From positions 248,001-312,000 of the forward strand of contig JACKMK010000004.1 of NCBI GenBank assembly GCA_024235395.1: DNA of 64,000 nucleotides, read 5' to 3'. Shown one piece after another: positions 44,711-54,724 of this stretch. Below the pieces are notes generated by a model. That model was not told the origin of the DNA and made no database searches. It saw nothing but the letters and a program-made list of their open reading frames with translations. The translations under genes and the position numbers were made by a program. Origin of the DNA: Chromatiaceae bacterium (GTDB lineage Bacteria; Pseudomonadota; Gammaproteobacteria; Chromatiales; Chromatiaceae). The number at the start of each line of letters is the position of its first letter. The stretch's first letter is position 1.

Positions 44711-45184
44711 ATGTCGAGGGAAACAGTTGAATCGGCGTTGAGGTCGCTGGCCGAGCAGCGCGGCTACGCCGGTGCCGGTCTCGACGCCGACGGATGTGCG
44801 GTGTTCGAACACGAGAACGGCATCGGTATGCTCGTCGTTTACGTACCCGAAGGGCCCGGTGCCGTGGCCTTGTACGCCGAGCTGGGACCGGCGGTCGATC
44901 CACCGGCGGTATTCAGGCTGGCGCTCGAGGCAATGCATCTGTGGAGCCGAGCCGGCGAATTGACACTCGGCGTGCTGCCCGACACCGATATCCTGACCGC
45001 CAGCGCACTGCTGCCCGTGGACGAAGACCTGAGCGAGCAACTGGGGCCAGCCATCGATCGCTTCGCGGACAGGGCGATGCATTGGGCGCGACTGGCCCAG
45101 GCGATCGACGAACCCGACGAGGACGGCACACCCAAGGATGGTGATGCCGACCCCGCTGGCGGGTTTCCGAAGATCATGGGGTGA
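44711..45184 (+). CDS. CesT/Tir-like type III secretion chaperone
   Basis: A 157-residue acidic protein with the class I T3SS chaperone pattern: N-terminal helix (ESALRSLAEQRGYAGAGLDA), strands around CAVFEHENGIGMLVVYV and AVALYAELGPA, a short helix with FRLALEAMHLW, strand LTLGVLPDTDILTASALLPV, and a C-terminal helix. It is small and acidic, as chaperones that keep effector N-termini unfolded are. The nearest large cargo is the kinase-like protein at 42025. A Gly/Asp-rich tail is dispensable in the family. Confidence 0.75.
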   Translation: MSRETVESALRSLAEQRGYAGAGLDADGCAVFEHENGIGMLVVYVPEGPGAVALYAELGPAVDPPAVFRLALEAMHLWSRAGELTLGVLPDTDILTASALLPVDEDLSEQLGPAIDRFADRAMHWARLAQAIDEPDEDGTPKDGDADPAGGFPKIMG

Positions 45185-45437
45185 TCGCCATCGGTAGTCG
45201 CGTCCCCCCGGGGCGGCCGGGTGTCGTCTGCGCGGAGATATCCGCTGCCGCATTGCGACGACATCATTGCGAGCGGAGACGACCGGAAACATCAGAGCAA
45301 GGGCGACGAACATCACGACGATTCGCCGGGCGGTTCGGCAACCACAGCGACCTCAAGCGGATCGTCCATCCGTGGATCGACGGCTACGCAATCCGTCCTT
45401 TCCGGCCAACCCGGATGACCGGCCGCTTCCGACCGGC

Positions 45438-48400
45438 CTAGAACGGAATAGACAATCTCAAATGCCCTCCGTAGCTCTCGGTATTGTCTGAAAACCGGCC
45501 ATTGCCGCCGATGCTGACCACCCAACCCCTGCCGGATATGACGTCTGCACTTAGACCCACATCGAACGATGTCCGATCGAGTTCACTCTTGCTGTCAAAA
45601 TGGCCGATGTTCGACGGTGAATCCCTGAACCTCGCAGTCGCGGAGGGGGCGGCGTCCGTGAGGAATTGGGTTATCCCGAGCGTCAGCTTGGGGCGCACCA
45701 GGGTCTTGCCCCCTAGATCAACTTCGCCGCCGATCTCCACCGCCGGCTGCACGTAAACGTAAGTATCGTTCTGATCGTCGACGTGCAGGTTCACGCTACC
45801 GGGACCTTTCTCATCAAACTCATCCATGGCGATGTGATCGACCCCCAGATCGGCAAAGGGCTTGACGTACCAGTTGCCGTGCTCAAAAGCATGTGCCGCT
45901 CGCATCTGGGCCGAGGCGACCCAGAGCCTGGCGTCCCCTCTGGCCGTCGCCCCTCCGAACACATTTCGCTCCATATCGAATTCGGCGCGACCCACCGATA
46001 GTGCGCCCGCGATCGTTGTCGCGTCGATCTGCTTCTTGGCCACGATACCACCCTGCAACTGCCAGCCGTCTGCTGTGCCCAGATCGTCGTTGAGTTCCAG
46101 ATCGCTATCCTCGTACGAAAGTGCTCCGCCGACATGCCAGCCGTTACCGACGTGCACCTGCCCGCCACCGGCATACTGGAAGGAATTCTGTTTGAACCCT
46201 ATATGGTCCCTGCCGCCATTCTGCTCAAGCTGCCGTGCCTGTAGACGCACCCAGCCGCATTGACCCTGACGGACAAAACGATAGTCACCGGCTCGCTCGG
46301 CACAACTCATCAGCGAGTCATTGAACAACATGCTGGAGTACAAAGCGGCCAGTTGGCCGTCCGCGTAGGACTCGGCACCCAGTGAATCCATCGCCGTCGC
46401 GTAGCTCGACGAATTGGAGATTGCAGTGAGGCCGGCAAACGTAGCGTCGAGTGCACCTTGGCCGAACAGGCGCTGGATCTCCCCAGTCACTCCACGTTGA
46501 TTTTCATTGCTCGCCGCGAGTATCTGCGGATTGGCAAAATCGATCTCGTAACTCAAGTCGACCTGGTCGGGGTTGGCGAATTCGAGCACATAGTTCGCCA
46601 CCATGCTGGGTTCGACAGAAAACGACGTTGCGCTGCGATCTGACAACCCGCCGCCCGCTTTCACGATCGTGACCGAATCGCGTGCCTTGGGCAGCCCCAT
46701 GTCGACGATCTTCACGACGGCCTTTCCCGCCAGGTCGGCCGCGCCGCTGACCTCCACCCCGTCGGCCACATTTCGCCTCGCATCGAGGTCCAGCAGCAGC
46801 CTGGCGGTTTCCAGATGACTGAATTCACCGCGGTGTCCCGTCGTAAGGATCTTTCCGGATCCACCAATGTTGAGCGTACCCTTGTTGACATGACTGTCGA
46901 CCAGGAACGCTTCGCCCGTGTTGATCACGCCTGTCGTCTCGTTGTTGAGCACGATCTTGGAACCGGCGACAGCAACGTCTGCAGTGGCGGCCAACCGCGC
47001 GACGGCAGGAACGCCGGCAACCGCGGAGACGGCGACAAGAGTAGAAGCGGTGACTGCGGCGTTACTCGATGGTTCGCAGTCCCCGTCGGAGCAGATAGCA
47101 CCGGTAATGGTACCGGTGTTATTGATGGTCAACGTCGTATCTGCAGCGACGATCGCCCTGCCGCTGCCGCCCTCCACCGACTGGATCGTACCCTTGTTGG
47201 TAAGCGTGCTGCTGGTGCCGCCGACTATGAAGACCCCGGCGCCGTCGTCACCCCCAGCAATGGTCGATGCACTACCGCCTTCGACCAGCCCGGTTTCAGC
47301 GACCACGATGTCGATCGCTCCCGTTCCATCGCCCGCGCTCTGCGCGAAAATACCGTGCGCACCGGCACCGGAGGCACTGACGCCCGCCGAGACGTTGACG
47401 CTGACCTTGGTCGCGGTACTCGTCGAACTGCCGGGACCGCCGACGCTTTGCGCGAAGATGCCGTGCGCGCCGGCTCCGGTTGTCGACAGCGTCTGGTCGC
47501 CGGCGTAGGTGACCGTAACGGCACCCCCCGTCCCGGAACCGCCACCGTTGCCGATCAGTACACTGGACCCGCTGAAGGAATCGGCAGAACCGGCCACGCC
47601 TCCGCCGCCACCGACGCTCTGCGCGAAGATGCCGACTGACGATCCACCGAGGGTCGTGATCGAACCCGATGCCACCACCGTGACCGCCCCGCCGTTGCCG
47701 CTGGACGTGGAGGTGCTGCCGAGGCTCAATCCCGAACCGAAATCATCTGCGGATCCCATCACGATCGAACCGGCATAGCCGCCACCGCCGCCGATGCTCT
47801 GCGCGAAGATGCCGTGCGCGGCGGTGCTGTCATCCAGCGTCGCCGAGGTCGCGGTCTCGATGCTGCCACTGTGCGTCACCGAAACCGAACCGCCATTGCC
47901 TTGTGCGCTGCCGGACCCACTGACCGCGAAGGTCCCGGTGGCACCCTCGAGGCCGTCGATGGCCGAACCGCCTCCGCCGCCGATCGACTGTGCAAAGACG
48001 GCACTTGCCGCGCGCCCTGCGGTGCTGATTGCCGTGGCGGTGTTGCCGATGGTGACCTGGCCGCCATTGCCACTGACCCCTGCTTCGCCACCGATCGAGA
48101 TATCCAGTTGCGGGTTGGCGACGACCGATTGCTTGATCCCGGTATCGCCGCCGCCGCCACCGATGCTTTGCGCCAGGATGCCGAGCGCGCCGGCGCCCTG
48201 CGTCGTGATGGAGGCGCCGGACTCGTTGGTCACCTTGACTAGCCCACCGTCACCACCACCGCTGCCGTTGCCGCCGATGCTGAGACTGTGTACCGGTGAA
48301 GACGCCGCGGCCCCGCCCGCGCCACCTCCACCACCGACGCTTTGCGCGAGAATGCCGTAGCTGCTGTCGCCCGCGGTGGAGAGAAAACCACCGTTGACGA

Positions 48401-51400
48401 CGGAGACTTCCTCGCCGTCGCCGGTCGCCCCGCCCTTACCGCCCAGCGAGAAACCGAAGCTGGTCCAGGAGGTGAGCGCAGTGTAGGGATCAAGCTTGGT
48501 GGCATCGGACAAGACCTTGGCGATGTTCTGCGCCGTGGTATCGGAGGTAAAGGTTCCGATGCCGGTTGAGCCGGAACCACCGTTACCACCACCGCCGCCG
48601 ATACTCTGCGCCATGATGGCGTGGCTGGCCGTGCCCTTCGTTGAGACCGTCCCATCGATGTTGTCCACCGTCACTATCGAACCGTTGCCACCGGCGCCGC
48701 CGTCTCCGCCGATGTTGCCATTGAAGCTGTACGTGGTGGTCGAACCGGACCCGCTCGGATTCCGACAGGAGTAGGAAAAGGTCTTGGCGCCCGATAGGCC
48801 ACAGAGCCCCGTCAGCGACAGGCTGTAACCGGATGCCGAACCGCCGTTGCCACCGCCGCCGCCGACCGCCTGCGCAAATATCCCGTTGGCGGTCGGCCCC
48901 GTCGTTGCGATCGAGGCACCCGTTTCATTGGTCACGTTGACCGCCGTGGCGTCCTGGCCGGTGCCGCCGCTGCCGCCGACGGCGATCTGCACCGACGCTT
49001 TATAGGTGTTCTGGCTGTTGGCCGGGGCGGATCCGGCATTGATCAGGATGTTGCCGCCACTGCCGCCCGCACCACCATCGCCGCCGACAGTTTGGGCGAA
49101 GATCCCGTCTGAATCGGTGCCGGTGGTCGATATCGACTGGTAGTTGGAGACCGCAACCGCCCCCGGAGTCGCGCCTTTTCCACCGGAACCGCCGACCGTC
49201 ACCTGGTAATTGGCGCTGTGTTCGGCCTGGGCCATCACGTTCAGCAGGATGTTGTACGAGCCACCGCCCTTGCCGCCGCTACCGCCGACGCTTTGCGCGA
49301 AGATCGCATCGCTGTCGTCACCGCCAGTGGAAACGGTGTCGTAGTTTTCGACCGTAACGGTGTTGCCCTCGCCGCCCGCACCACCGCTGCCGCCGACGTT
49401 GACCTCGACATTGAAGGTACTGTCAGTCAGGACGTTGGCTTCACCGGAGTAGACGGTACCGCCGGCGCCGCCGTGACCTCCCATGCTCTGAGCGAAGATA
49501 CCGTCCGACGCGTAGTTCTTAGTCGTGATCGCAGCCGTGTTGAGCACGAGGACGGTACCGGCCTCGCCACCGTCGCCGCCCGCACCGCCGACGTCGACGC
49601 TCAGGTCGCCGGCCGGCACGTCGTCGACGGCGCTGACGTTGATGCCACCCTCCACGACGAACCCGCCCGCACCGCCGTTGCCGCCCAGGCTCTGCGCGAA
49701 GATCCCGCCGGACTGCGCACCCAGAGTAGTGATTGTTCCCGCGTTGGCGACCGTGACGCCGCTGGACGCGCCGCCGCTGCCGCCGCCGCCGCCCAGCGTC
49801 ACGGCGACCTTTCCCTGCGACGCCAGTGTAGTGGAGATTGAACCGCCGCCACGCCCACCATTGCCACCGATGCTGGCGGCGGCGATCGCCGTCGAAAGGG
49901 AACCCTCGGTGACGATATCGCCGTTCGAACCAATCCTGACCGCCCCTGCATGGCCGCCATCCCCACCGGCACCGCCTACACCGATCTGCACGGCCGCCAG
50001 GCTTCCGCTGGAGCCGTTGATATCCAGACCGCCACGCCCCCCCGAGCCACCGGTGCTGGCGGCGTAGAGCCCCAGGCTTTGTGCACCGGACGTGGTGATC
50101 TTGTCGCCCGACCAGTCGATGACGACGTCGCCTGCGTTGGCACCCCCGCCGCCTTGGCCGCCGACCGCCACGCCGATATTGCCGAGGGACAGCCCGTTGC
50201 CGGAAAACGCCATGCCACCGACCCCGCCGCTACCGGCGGAACTGAGCGCGGCGATAGCATCGGACGACGATCCAGTGGTCGTGATGCTGTCGATCGATGT
50301 GACCGTGACGGCGCCCGCCCCCCCCGCCATACCGCCCTCGCCGCCGATACCCACGTTGACGTCGCCGGCGCTCACCAGGTTTGCGGCCCCGGTCAGATAC
50401 GCCGCACCGCCACTGCCGCCGACGCTCTTGGCCAGTATGCCCTGGGCGGCTTGGCCGGCGGTGGTGATCCCGCCCGAGGAATAGACCTCGACCGTGTCGC
50501 CGCTGCCACCCGCCCCGCCGCCACCGCCGACCGCAATGTCGACGGCCGTCATGCTGACGGTCGATCCGGCGAAGGTGAAACCCGAATGACCGCCGCTGCC
50601 CCCGGCGCTGGCCGCCAGGATGCCGTGGGCCGCTTCGCCCTGGGTGGAGATCTCGAGCGAGTCGTACTGCGCACTGTCGATACAGTTCCCCGACGTAGCC
50701 GCGCGCGTGCCGCGGCAGACCAGGACCGCACCACCGTCGCCACCGCCGCTGCCGGAACCGCCGACGCCCACGCTCACCGACCCGACGGGATCCCTGGAGA
50801 CGGCGAGTGTCGTGCCGGCGGAGCCACCGGCACCGCCGGTGCTGGTCGCCATGATGCCGATGGCGTGATCGCCCTGCGTGGTGGCCCGGCCGTCGAAATT
50901 CGCAGTGACCGCACCGCCGTCGCCGGCGGCGCCCCCCGAACCACCGAGGGCAATCGAGACGTCGATCGCGCCCGCGCCCTCGGACACCGAGAGGGCATTG
51001 CCGCCGTGACCACCACCGCCGCCGACGCTCTGCGCGACGACGGCCCGCGCGTTGTCGCCGCCGGTCTTGATCGTCGGTTGGTTGCTGCCCAGGAAGTCGT
51101 GAATAACGACCTCTCCGCCGTGTCCGCCGGTGCCACCACTGCCGCCAATCGCCATCGAAAAATCGACGCCGATCGCCAGTGTGTTGCCACCCCGGCCGCC
51201 ACCACCACCCTGGCTCTGGGCGAAGATCCCGTCGGCATTGGTGCCACTGGTGGAGATATCGGCGACATTGGTGACGGACACCGAACCGCCGGTCGCACCG
51301 CTCCCGCCATCGCCGCCGATCGCGGCGATGCCCTGCGACGAACTCGCGGAGCCACCACCACCGCCGAGTGACTGCGCAAAGATGCCTTCGGCGTCCGCGC

Positions 51401-53237
51401 CTTCGGTAGTCAGCACCGACGCGTTGTGGACCAACACCTCGCCGCCGGTACCGCCCTTGGCACCGGCGCCACCAATAGATACCAGGCCGCGCGCCGAACC
51501 ACCGTCTCCGCCGCCGCCTCCCGCCGACTGCGCGAAAATCGCGCGTGATCTATCGCCGGCCGTCGTGACGCTGGCGCCACTCGTTCGCACCTCGGCCTTG
51601 CCACCTTTGCCGCCGGACGACCCGGAACCGCTCAGGGCCACGACCCCCGACCCGCTCGACCCCTTGCCCCCCCCGCCACCCTGGCTCTGCGCGAAGATCC
51701 CGTCGGCGTCCGCACCCGTGGTCCGGAGAGCACTCGTTTCGTCACCGGTCCAGACGACGCTCGCTTCGCCGCCGTCACCCGCACTCTCCGACCCGGAGCC
51801 GTACGCCGCAAAACCGGACGAGGATCCGGCATCACCGGCGAAACCACCGACACTGTGTACCATCACCGCATTGGCTTCACTGCCGGTCGTCGTGACGGAA
51901 CCATTGAAGTTCACTACGACGGCACCGCCGGGTCCGGAGCCGGCGGCGGACCCGCCGTCGGCCTTGCCGAACACGCCGTTGGCGCTCCCGCCGTCACCGC
52001 CGGCCCCACCGTAACTGCGCGCAAAAACGCCCTGGGCCGCCGACCCCGAAGTGATGATTGACAGCGTATTGGCCGGCAGCGCGACCGTGACCGATCCACC
52101 GGTACCGCCCTGACCGCCGCCGCCGCCAAAGGCACTGCCCCCAGAGGACGCATTGCCACCATTACCGCCTGCCCCAGCCAGGCTCTGCAGCACCAGCGCA
52201 CCGTTGCCGCTGGCCACGATCGTGATGGCGCTGCTGTCATTCGACGACAATGCCACGGACCCGCCATCGGCACCGCTCCCCCCCATACCGCCCTCGCCCT
52301 TGCCGGTGAGGGTGTTGTCGCCGTCGCCGCCGCGTCCCCCGGCGCCGCCATAGCTCGCCATAGCGATGCCGGGCGCGCTCGCGCCCGTAATGCGCAGCCC
52401 GTCTGCGACCGCGACACTCACCGACCCGCCATCGCCGCCGGCACCGCCGACCCCGCCCTGTCCGGTGTAGTCGGCGGCCTTGCCGACCCCGCCGGTGCCG
52501 CCGCTGCCACCTCGCCGGGTGATGTCCACGACGGTGGCATTGCCCCCGTCATTGCCGATCAACATATCCAACAGGACCACGGTGGCCGAACCACCGCTCC
52601 CACCGTTCCCGCCGCGACCTCCGAATCCGTCGCCACCGGCTTGGGAATACCCCTCGCCGCCGGTGCCGCCCGTGCCCCCCGTGGCGGTCAGCTCAATGGG
52701 TTTGCCCGGGTTGGTGACGAAGACGCTGTCGACGATGGTGGCATTGAGGCTGCCGGCGCCGCCACCGTCCGCGCCGGCCTCTCCCGTACGTTTGCCATCG
52801 CCTTTGCTTTCACCTTTCGAGTCACCGGCACCGCCGGTACTCTTGATCTGCAGCGCCGGTGCCGAGGTTGACTCGACCACGAACTGACTCGCAATGTCCG
52901 TGACATTGAAATCGAATGCCATATCGGGCGCGCTAATGTTCGCGGCGCCCTCGACGGAAAACTCAATGGCGGCCGTGCCTACGGAGGCAATTTTTGTCGA
53001 AGTCAGGTGCTCGTAGATGAAGGACAACGCAGGCGCGCCGGCATCGTTGACCTGAACGACGAATGACTCGGCCCCAGTGACGTTGCCGGTGCAGGTTTGC
53101 GTGGTCGCACTGATCGAGCAGCCGGCAGCGACGTGATTCGTCCAGAACGTCAACGATGCGGATGTAAGGAAAAACGTGATGGCACTGCGGCAGCCTGGCC
53201 CGAGATTCTTTGCAATTGCGTCATTGTTGCAGCGCAT
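45438..53237 (-). CDS. Giant glycine-repeat autotransporter (type Va)
   Basis: A 2599-residue protein starting at ATG 53237 (GGAGGGC 4-10 nt upstream); the longer frame from 53486 has no ribosome site. A signal-like helix lies at residues ~17-38 (SAITFFLTSASLTFW). The passenger, about residues 40-2280, is a long run of repeats around GIFAQSVGGGGG with SGGDGG spacers, predicted to form a beta-helix fibre. The last ~300 residues are the barrel, from YADGQLAALYSSMLFNDS and GWVRLQARQ to the final LRLSIPF with terminal Phe, as BAM recognises. It lacks Cys in the passenger apart from a few. Likely an adhesin or surface fibre. Confidence 0.88.
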   Translation of the reverse strand: MRCNNDAIAKNLGPGCRSAITFFLTSASLTFWTNHVAAGCSISATTQTCTGNVTGAESFVVQVNDAGAPALSFIYEHLTSTKIASVGTAAIEFSVEGAANISAPDMAFDFNVTDIASQFVVESTSAPALQIKSTGGAGDSKGESKGDGKRTGEAGADGGGAGSLNATIVDSVFVTNPGKPIELTATGGTGGTGGEGYSQAGGDGFGGRGGNGGSGGSATVVLLDMLIGNDGGNATVVDITRRGGSGGTGGVGKAADYTGQGGVGGAGGDGGSVSVAVADGLRITGASAPGIAMASYGGAGGRGGDGDNTLTGKGEGGMGGSGADGGSVALSSNDSSAITIVASGNGALVLQSLAGAGGNGGNASSGGSAFGGGGGQGGTGGSVTVALPANTLSIITSGSAAQGVFARSYGGAGGDGGSANGVFGKADGGSAAGSGPGGAVVVNFNGSVTTTGSEANAVMVHSVGGFAGDAGSSSGFAAYGSGSESAGDGGEASVVWTGDETSALRTTGADADGIFAQSQGGGGGKGSSGSGVVALSGSGSSGGKGGKAEVRTSGASVTTAGDRSRAIFAQSAGGGGGDGGSARGLVSIGGAGAKGGTGGEVLVHNASVLTTEGADAEGIFAQSLGGGGGSASSSQGIAAIGGDGGSGATGGSVSVTNVADISTSGTNADGIFAQSQGGGGGRGGNTLAIGVDFSMAIGGSGGTGGHGGEVVIHDFLGSNQPTIKTGGDNARAVVAQSVGGGGGHGGNALSVSEGAGAIDVSIALGGSGGAAGDGGAVTANFDGRATTQGDHAIGIMATSTGGAGGSAGTTLAVSRDPVGSVSVGVGGSGSGGGDGGAVLVCRGTRAATSGNCIDSAQYDSLEISTQGEAAHGILAASAGGSGGHSGFTFAGSTVSMTAVDIAVGGGGGAGGSGDTVEVYSSGGITTAGQAAQGILAKSVGGSGGAAYLTGAANLVSAGDVNVGIGGEGGMAGGAGAVTVTSIDSITTTGSSSDAIAALSSAGSGGVGGMAFSGNGLSLGNIGVAVGGQGGGGANAGDVVIDWSGDKITTSGAQSLGLYAASTGGSGGRGGLDINGSSGSLAAVQIGVGGAGGDGGHAGAVRIGSNGDIVTEGSLSTAIAAASIGGNGGRGGGSISTTLASQGKVAVTLGGGGGSGGASSGVTVANAGTITTLGAQSGGIFAQSLGGNGGAGGFVVEGGINVSAVDDVPAGDLSVDVGGAGGDGGEAGTVLVLNTAAITTKNYASDGIFAQSMGGHGGAGGTVYSGEANVLTDSTFNVEVNVGGSGGAGGEGNTVTVENYDTVSTGGDDSDAIFAQSVGGSGGKGGGSYNILLNVMAQAEHSANYQVTVGGSGGKGATPGAVAVSNYQSISTTGTDSDGIFAQTVGGDGGAGGSGGNILINAGSAPANSQNTYKASVQIAVGGSGGTGQDATAVNVTNETGASIATTGPTANGIFAQAVGGGGGNGGSASGYSLSLTGLCGLSGAKTFSYSCRNPSGSGSTTTYSFNGNIGGDGGAGGNGSIVTVDNIDGTVSTKGTASHAIMAQSIGGGGGNGGSGSTGIGTFTSDTTAQNIAKVLSDATKLDPYTALTSWTSFGFSLGGKGGATGDGEEVSVVNGGFLSTAGDSSYGILAQSVGGGGGAGGAAASSPVHSLSIGGNGSGGGDGGLVKVTNESGASITTQGAGALGILAQSIGGGGGDTGIKQSVVANPQLDISIGGEAGVSGNGGQVTIGNTATAISTAGRAASAVFAQSIGGGGGSAIDGLEGATGTFAVSGSGSAQGNGGSVSVTHSGSIETATSATLDDSTAAHGIFAQSIGGGGGYAGSIVMGSADDFGSGLSLGSTSTSSGNGGAVTVVASGSITTLGGSSVGIFAQSVGGGGGVAGSADSFSGSSVLIGNGGGSGTGGAVTVTYAGDQTLSTTGAGAHGIFAQSVGGPGSSTSTATKVSVNVSAGVSASGAGAHGIFAQSAGDGTGAIDIVVAETGLVEGGSASTIAGGDDGAGVFIVGGTSSTLTNKGTIQSVEGGSGRAIVAADTTLTINNTGTITGAICSDGDCEPSSNAAVTASTLVAVSAVAGVPAVARLAATADVAVAGSKIVLNNETTGVINTGEAFLVDSHVNKGTLNIGGSGKILTTGHRGEFSHLETARLLLDLDARRNVADGVEVSGAADLAGKAVVKIVDMGLPKARDSVTIVKAGGGLSDRSATSFSVEPSMVANYVLEFANPDQVDLSYEIDFANPQILAASNENQRGVTGEIQRLFGQGALDATFAGLTAISNSSSYATAMDSLGAESYADGQLAALYSSMLFNDSLMSCAERAGDYRFVRQGQCGWVRLQARQLEQNGGRDHIGFKQNSFQYAGGGQVHVGNGWHVGGALSYEDSDLELNDDLGTADGWQLQGGIVAKKQIDATTIAGALSVGRAEFDMERNVFGGATARGDARLWVASAQMRAAHAFEHGNWYVKPFADLGVDHIAMDEFDEKGPGSVNLHVDDQNDTYVYVQPAVEIGGEVDLGGKTLVRPKLTLGITQFLTDAAPSATARFRDSPSNIGHFDSKSELDRTSFDVGLSADVISGRGWVVSIGGNGRFSDNTESYGGHLRLSIPF
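47300..52350 (-). repeat. Tandem glycine-rich repeat block in the autotransporter passenger
   Basis: Dozens of degenerate units of roughly 50-70 codons, each with an (I/L)(F/M)AQS.GG.GG.GG core alternating with S(V/I).(V/L).NS-like strands. At DNA level this appears as repeated GCCGCCACCGCC-type tracts and nearly identical AGACTTTGCGCGAAGAT-like stretches (plus-strand reading), so recombination between units and assembly errors are both likely. Unit sequence divergence increases towards both ends. Confidence 0.8.
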
Positions 53238-53454
53238 TCCGCCCTCCCGCATACACAATCCGTGGTTCGATGCTTTTCGCCTGGGGCGTGCGCGTGCGCA
53301 TCCATTCACTGAGCGCCGGGCCGGCCTAAACTGAATTACACACAACCATAGCAAAGGATCTGCGATCCGATGACGCGAATACCCGGCTGCATCGCCAAAC
53401 GAGGCAATGCCAACCGCGGTGCCCGAATCGGCATTCATCGCCTTAGGGATACAG

Positions 53455-53850
53455 CTATTTGCGGTTGGCCTTGGAAAGCCACTCAATCGCTTCGACGGCG
53501 TTTCGGTCCGGTGGAAAGACGGGATAGAAGACGTGTTCGATCTTCCCAGCCAAGATGATGAGCGTGCACTGCTTCAGCAGCCGCGTTCCTTCCCACTACA
53601 AGGTCGGCAGGTCCACCGCATCGGTCAGCGCATTTTCGGCATCCGACAGCAGCGGAAACGGCAGGTGCAGACGTTTGACGACCTCGCGTTGACAGGCGGT
53701 GTCCTGGGTCGACAAACCATACACGTGATTGACACCCAACGCCGCGAGTTCCGCGTAGTGGTCGCGAAACGCGCAGGCCTGCGGCGTACAACCGCGCGCC
53801 CCAGGGATCAGGTCCCAACCGGGCCGAATCTCGCCACCGGGTGGCCCGGT
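53455..53850 (-). pseudogene. Broken peroxiredoxin (AhpC/TSA family)
   Basis: Reading the minus strand, IPGARGCTPQACAFRDHYAE and NHVYGLSTQDTACQREVVKR match the core of a one-Cys/two-Cys peroxiredoxin, with LPFPLLSDAENALTDAVDLP after it. An in-frame TAG at 53596-53598 interrupts it. Beyond the stop the same frame continues with TRLLKQCTLIILAGKIEHVF and YPVFPPDRNAVEAIEWLS to the true end at 53455. The N-terminus before RTGPPGG is missing, replaced by sequence that overlaps the AraC fragment at 53891. The gene is truncated and nonsense-mutated. Confidence 0.8.
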
Positions 53851-53890
53851 ACGCTTCAAACAGGCCACGGGGTACACACCGCCGGCATAG

Positions 53891-54085
53891 GTCCAGCGTC
53901 GCCGAATCGATCGCGCGAAAGAACTTCTTGAGGAGGGCAAGTTATCCGTCGACGCGATCAGTTGGAAGGTGGGTTACGAGGACGTCGCCTTCTACAACCG
54001 CCTTTTCAAGCGGATCACCGGTTTGACACCCAGCGCGTATCGCCGGAAATTCAGTCTACCTGTCTCGTTGTCTACGGGGATTTGA
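53891..54085 (+). pseudogene. C-terminal AraC/GlxA-type HTH fragment
   Basis: A 64-codon open stretch with no start, bounded by TAG at 53888-53890, encodes RAKELLEEGKLSVDAISWKV then GYEDVAFYNRLFKRITGLTP and SAYRRKFS. This is the second HTH of an AraC/GlxA-family regulator. No matching N-terminal domain precedes it; that side runs into the peroxiredoxin remnant on the other strand. It is a deletion scar joining two gene ends. Confidence 0.78.
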
Positions 54086-54244
54086 GACCAATGGAACGCT
54101 ACAATCGAACGGCGGCGGTTCGGAAATCGGCGGGTTTCACGTCTGCACGAACATGGTGTCGAATCACGCCAGGTCGATTCGATGCGGTACCGATGAATTT
54201 ACTCCACTGCATCAAGCCCCGCGACCGCAAAGAAAGACACCGGA

Positions 54245-54724
54245 TCAGTGCCTCGCTGCAGCATCATCGGGCATCTTTATCGTGACGGGTTCACCTTTGA
54301 TACCCGCATAGAACACGATGATCTCCGCCGGCTCGTCACCATCGTTCCGACCGAAGTGCAACTTGCCGACAACCTCGACAATGGACTCACCGGCCACAAG
54401 ACGCAATATCTGGCCATCCTCAGTTTCGACGGTCAACGCGCCCGACAGCAGGACACCCGCGTTGATCACCGTATGCCGATGCCAAGCCAAGCGGGTGTGC
54501 GGCGGCACCGTAATCTTGAGAATTGTCACTTCCGGTCTGCCTTGCGGGTACGCCGGCAATTCCTGACCGTTCCAACTCGCCTCGGACTTGGCCAATACGT
54601 CCACCTGGACTGGTTCGGCATGAAATGCGACGGACCTACCCGACATGCAGAACATTGCCAACGCGATCGGCAAAATCACATACTGGCGAAACGTCAAATG
54701 AAGTGAAGTGAATGAACTAGTCAT
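54245..54724 (-). CDS. Exported cupin-domain protein
   Basis: A 159-residue protein from ATG 54724 (GGAGAA 6 nt upstream) with a signal peptide (YVILPIALAMFCMSGRSVAF). The single cupin domain shows HTRLAWHRHTVINAGVLLSG (two of the metal His in WHRH) and later KLHFGRNDGDEPAEIIVFYA (third His). The usual Glu between them is replaced or displaced, so metal binding may be weak. Function unknown; small secreted cupins often modify or bind sugars or organic acids. Confidence 0.75.
   Translation of the reverse strand: MTSSFTSLHLTFRQYVILPIALAMFCMSGRSVAFHAEPVQVDVLAKSEASWNGQELPAYPQGRPEVTILKITVPPHTRLAWHRHTVINAGVLLSGALTVETEDGQILRLVAGESIVEVVGKLHFGRNDGDEPAEIIVFYAGIKGEPVTIKMPDDAAARH

Noticed and set aside
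45438..53486. Several long plus-strand frames inside the autotransporter region (up to ~470 codons)
   Set aside because: They are Ala/Gly/Arg-rich mirror frames of the repetitive GC-rich minus-strand gene and have no motifs or ribosome sites.
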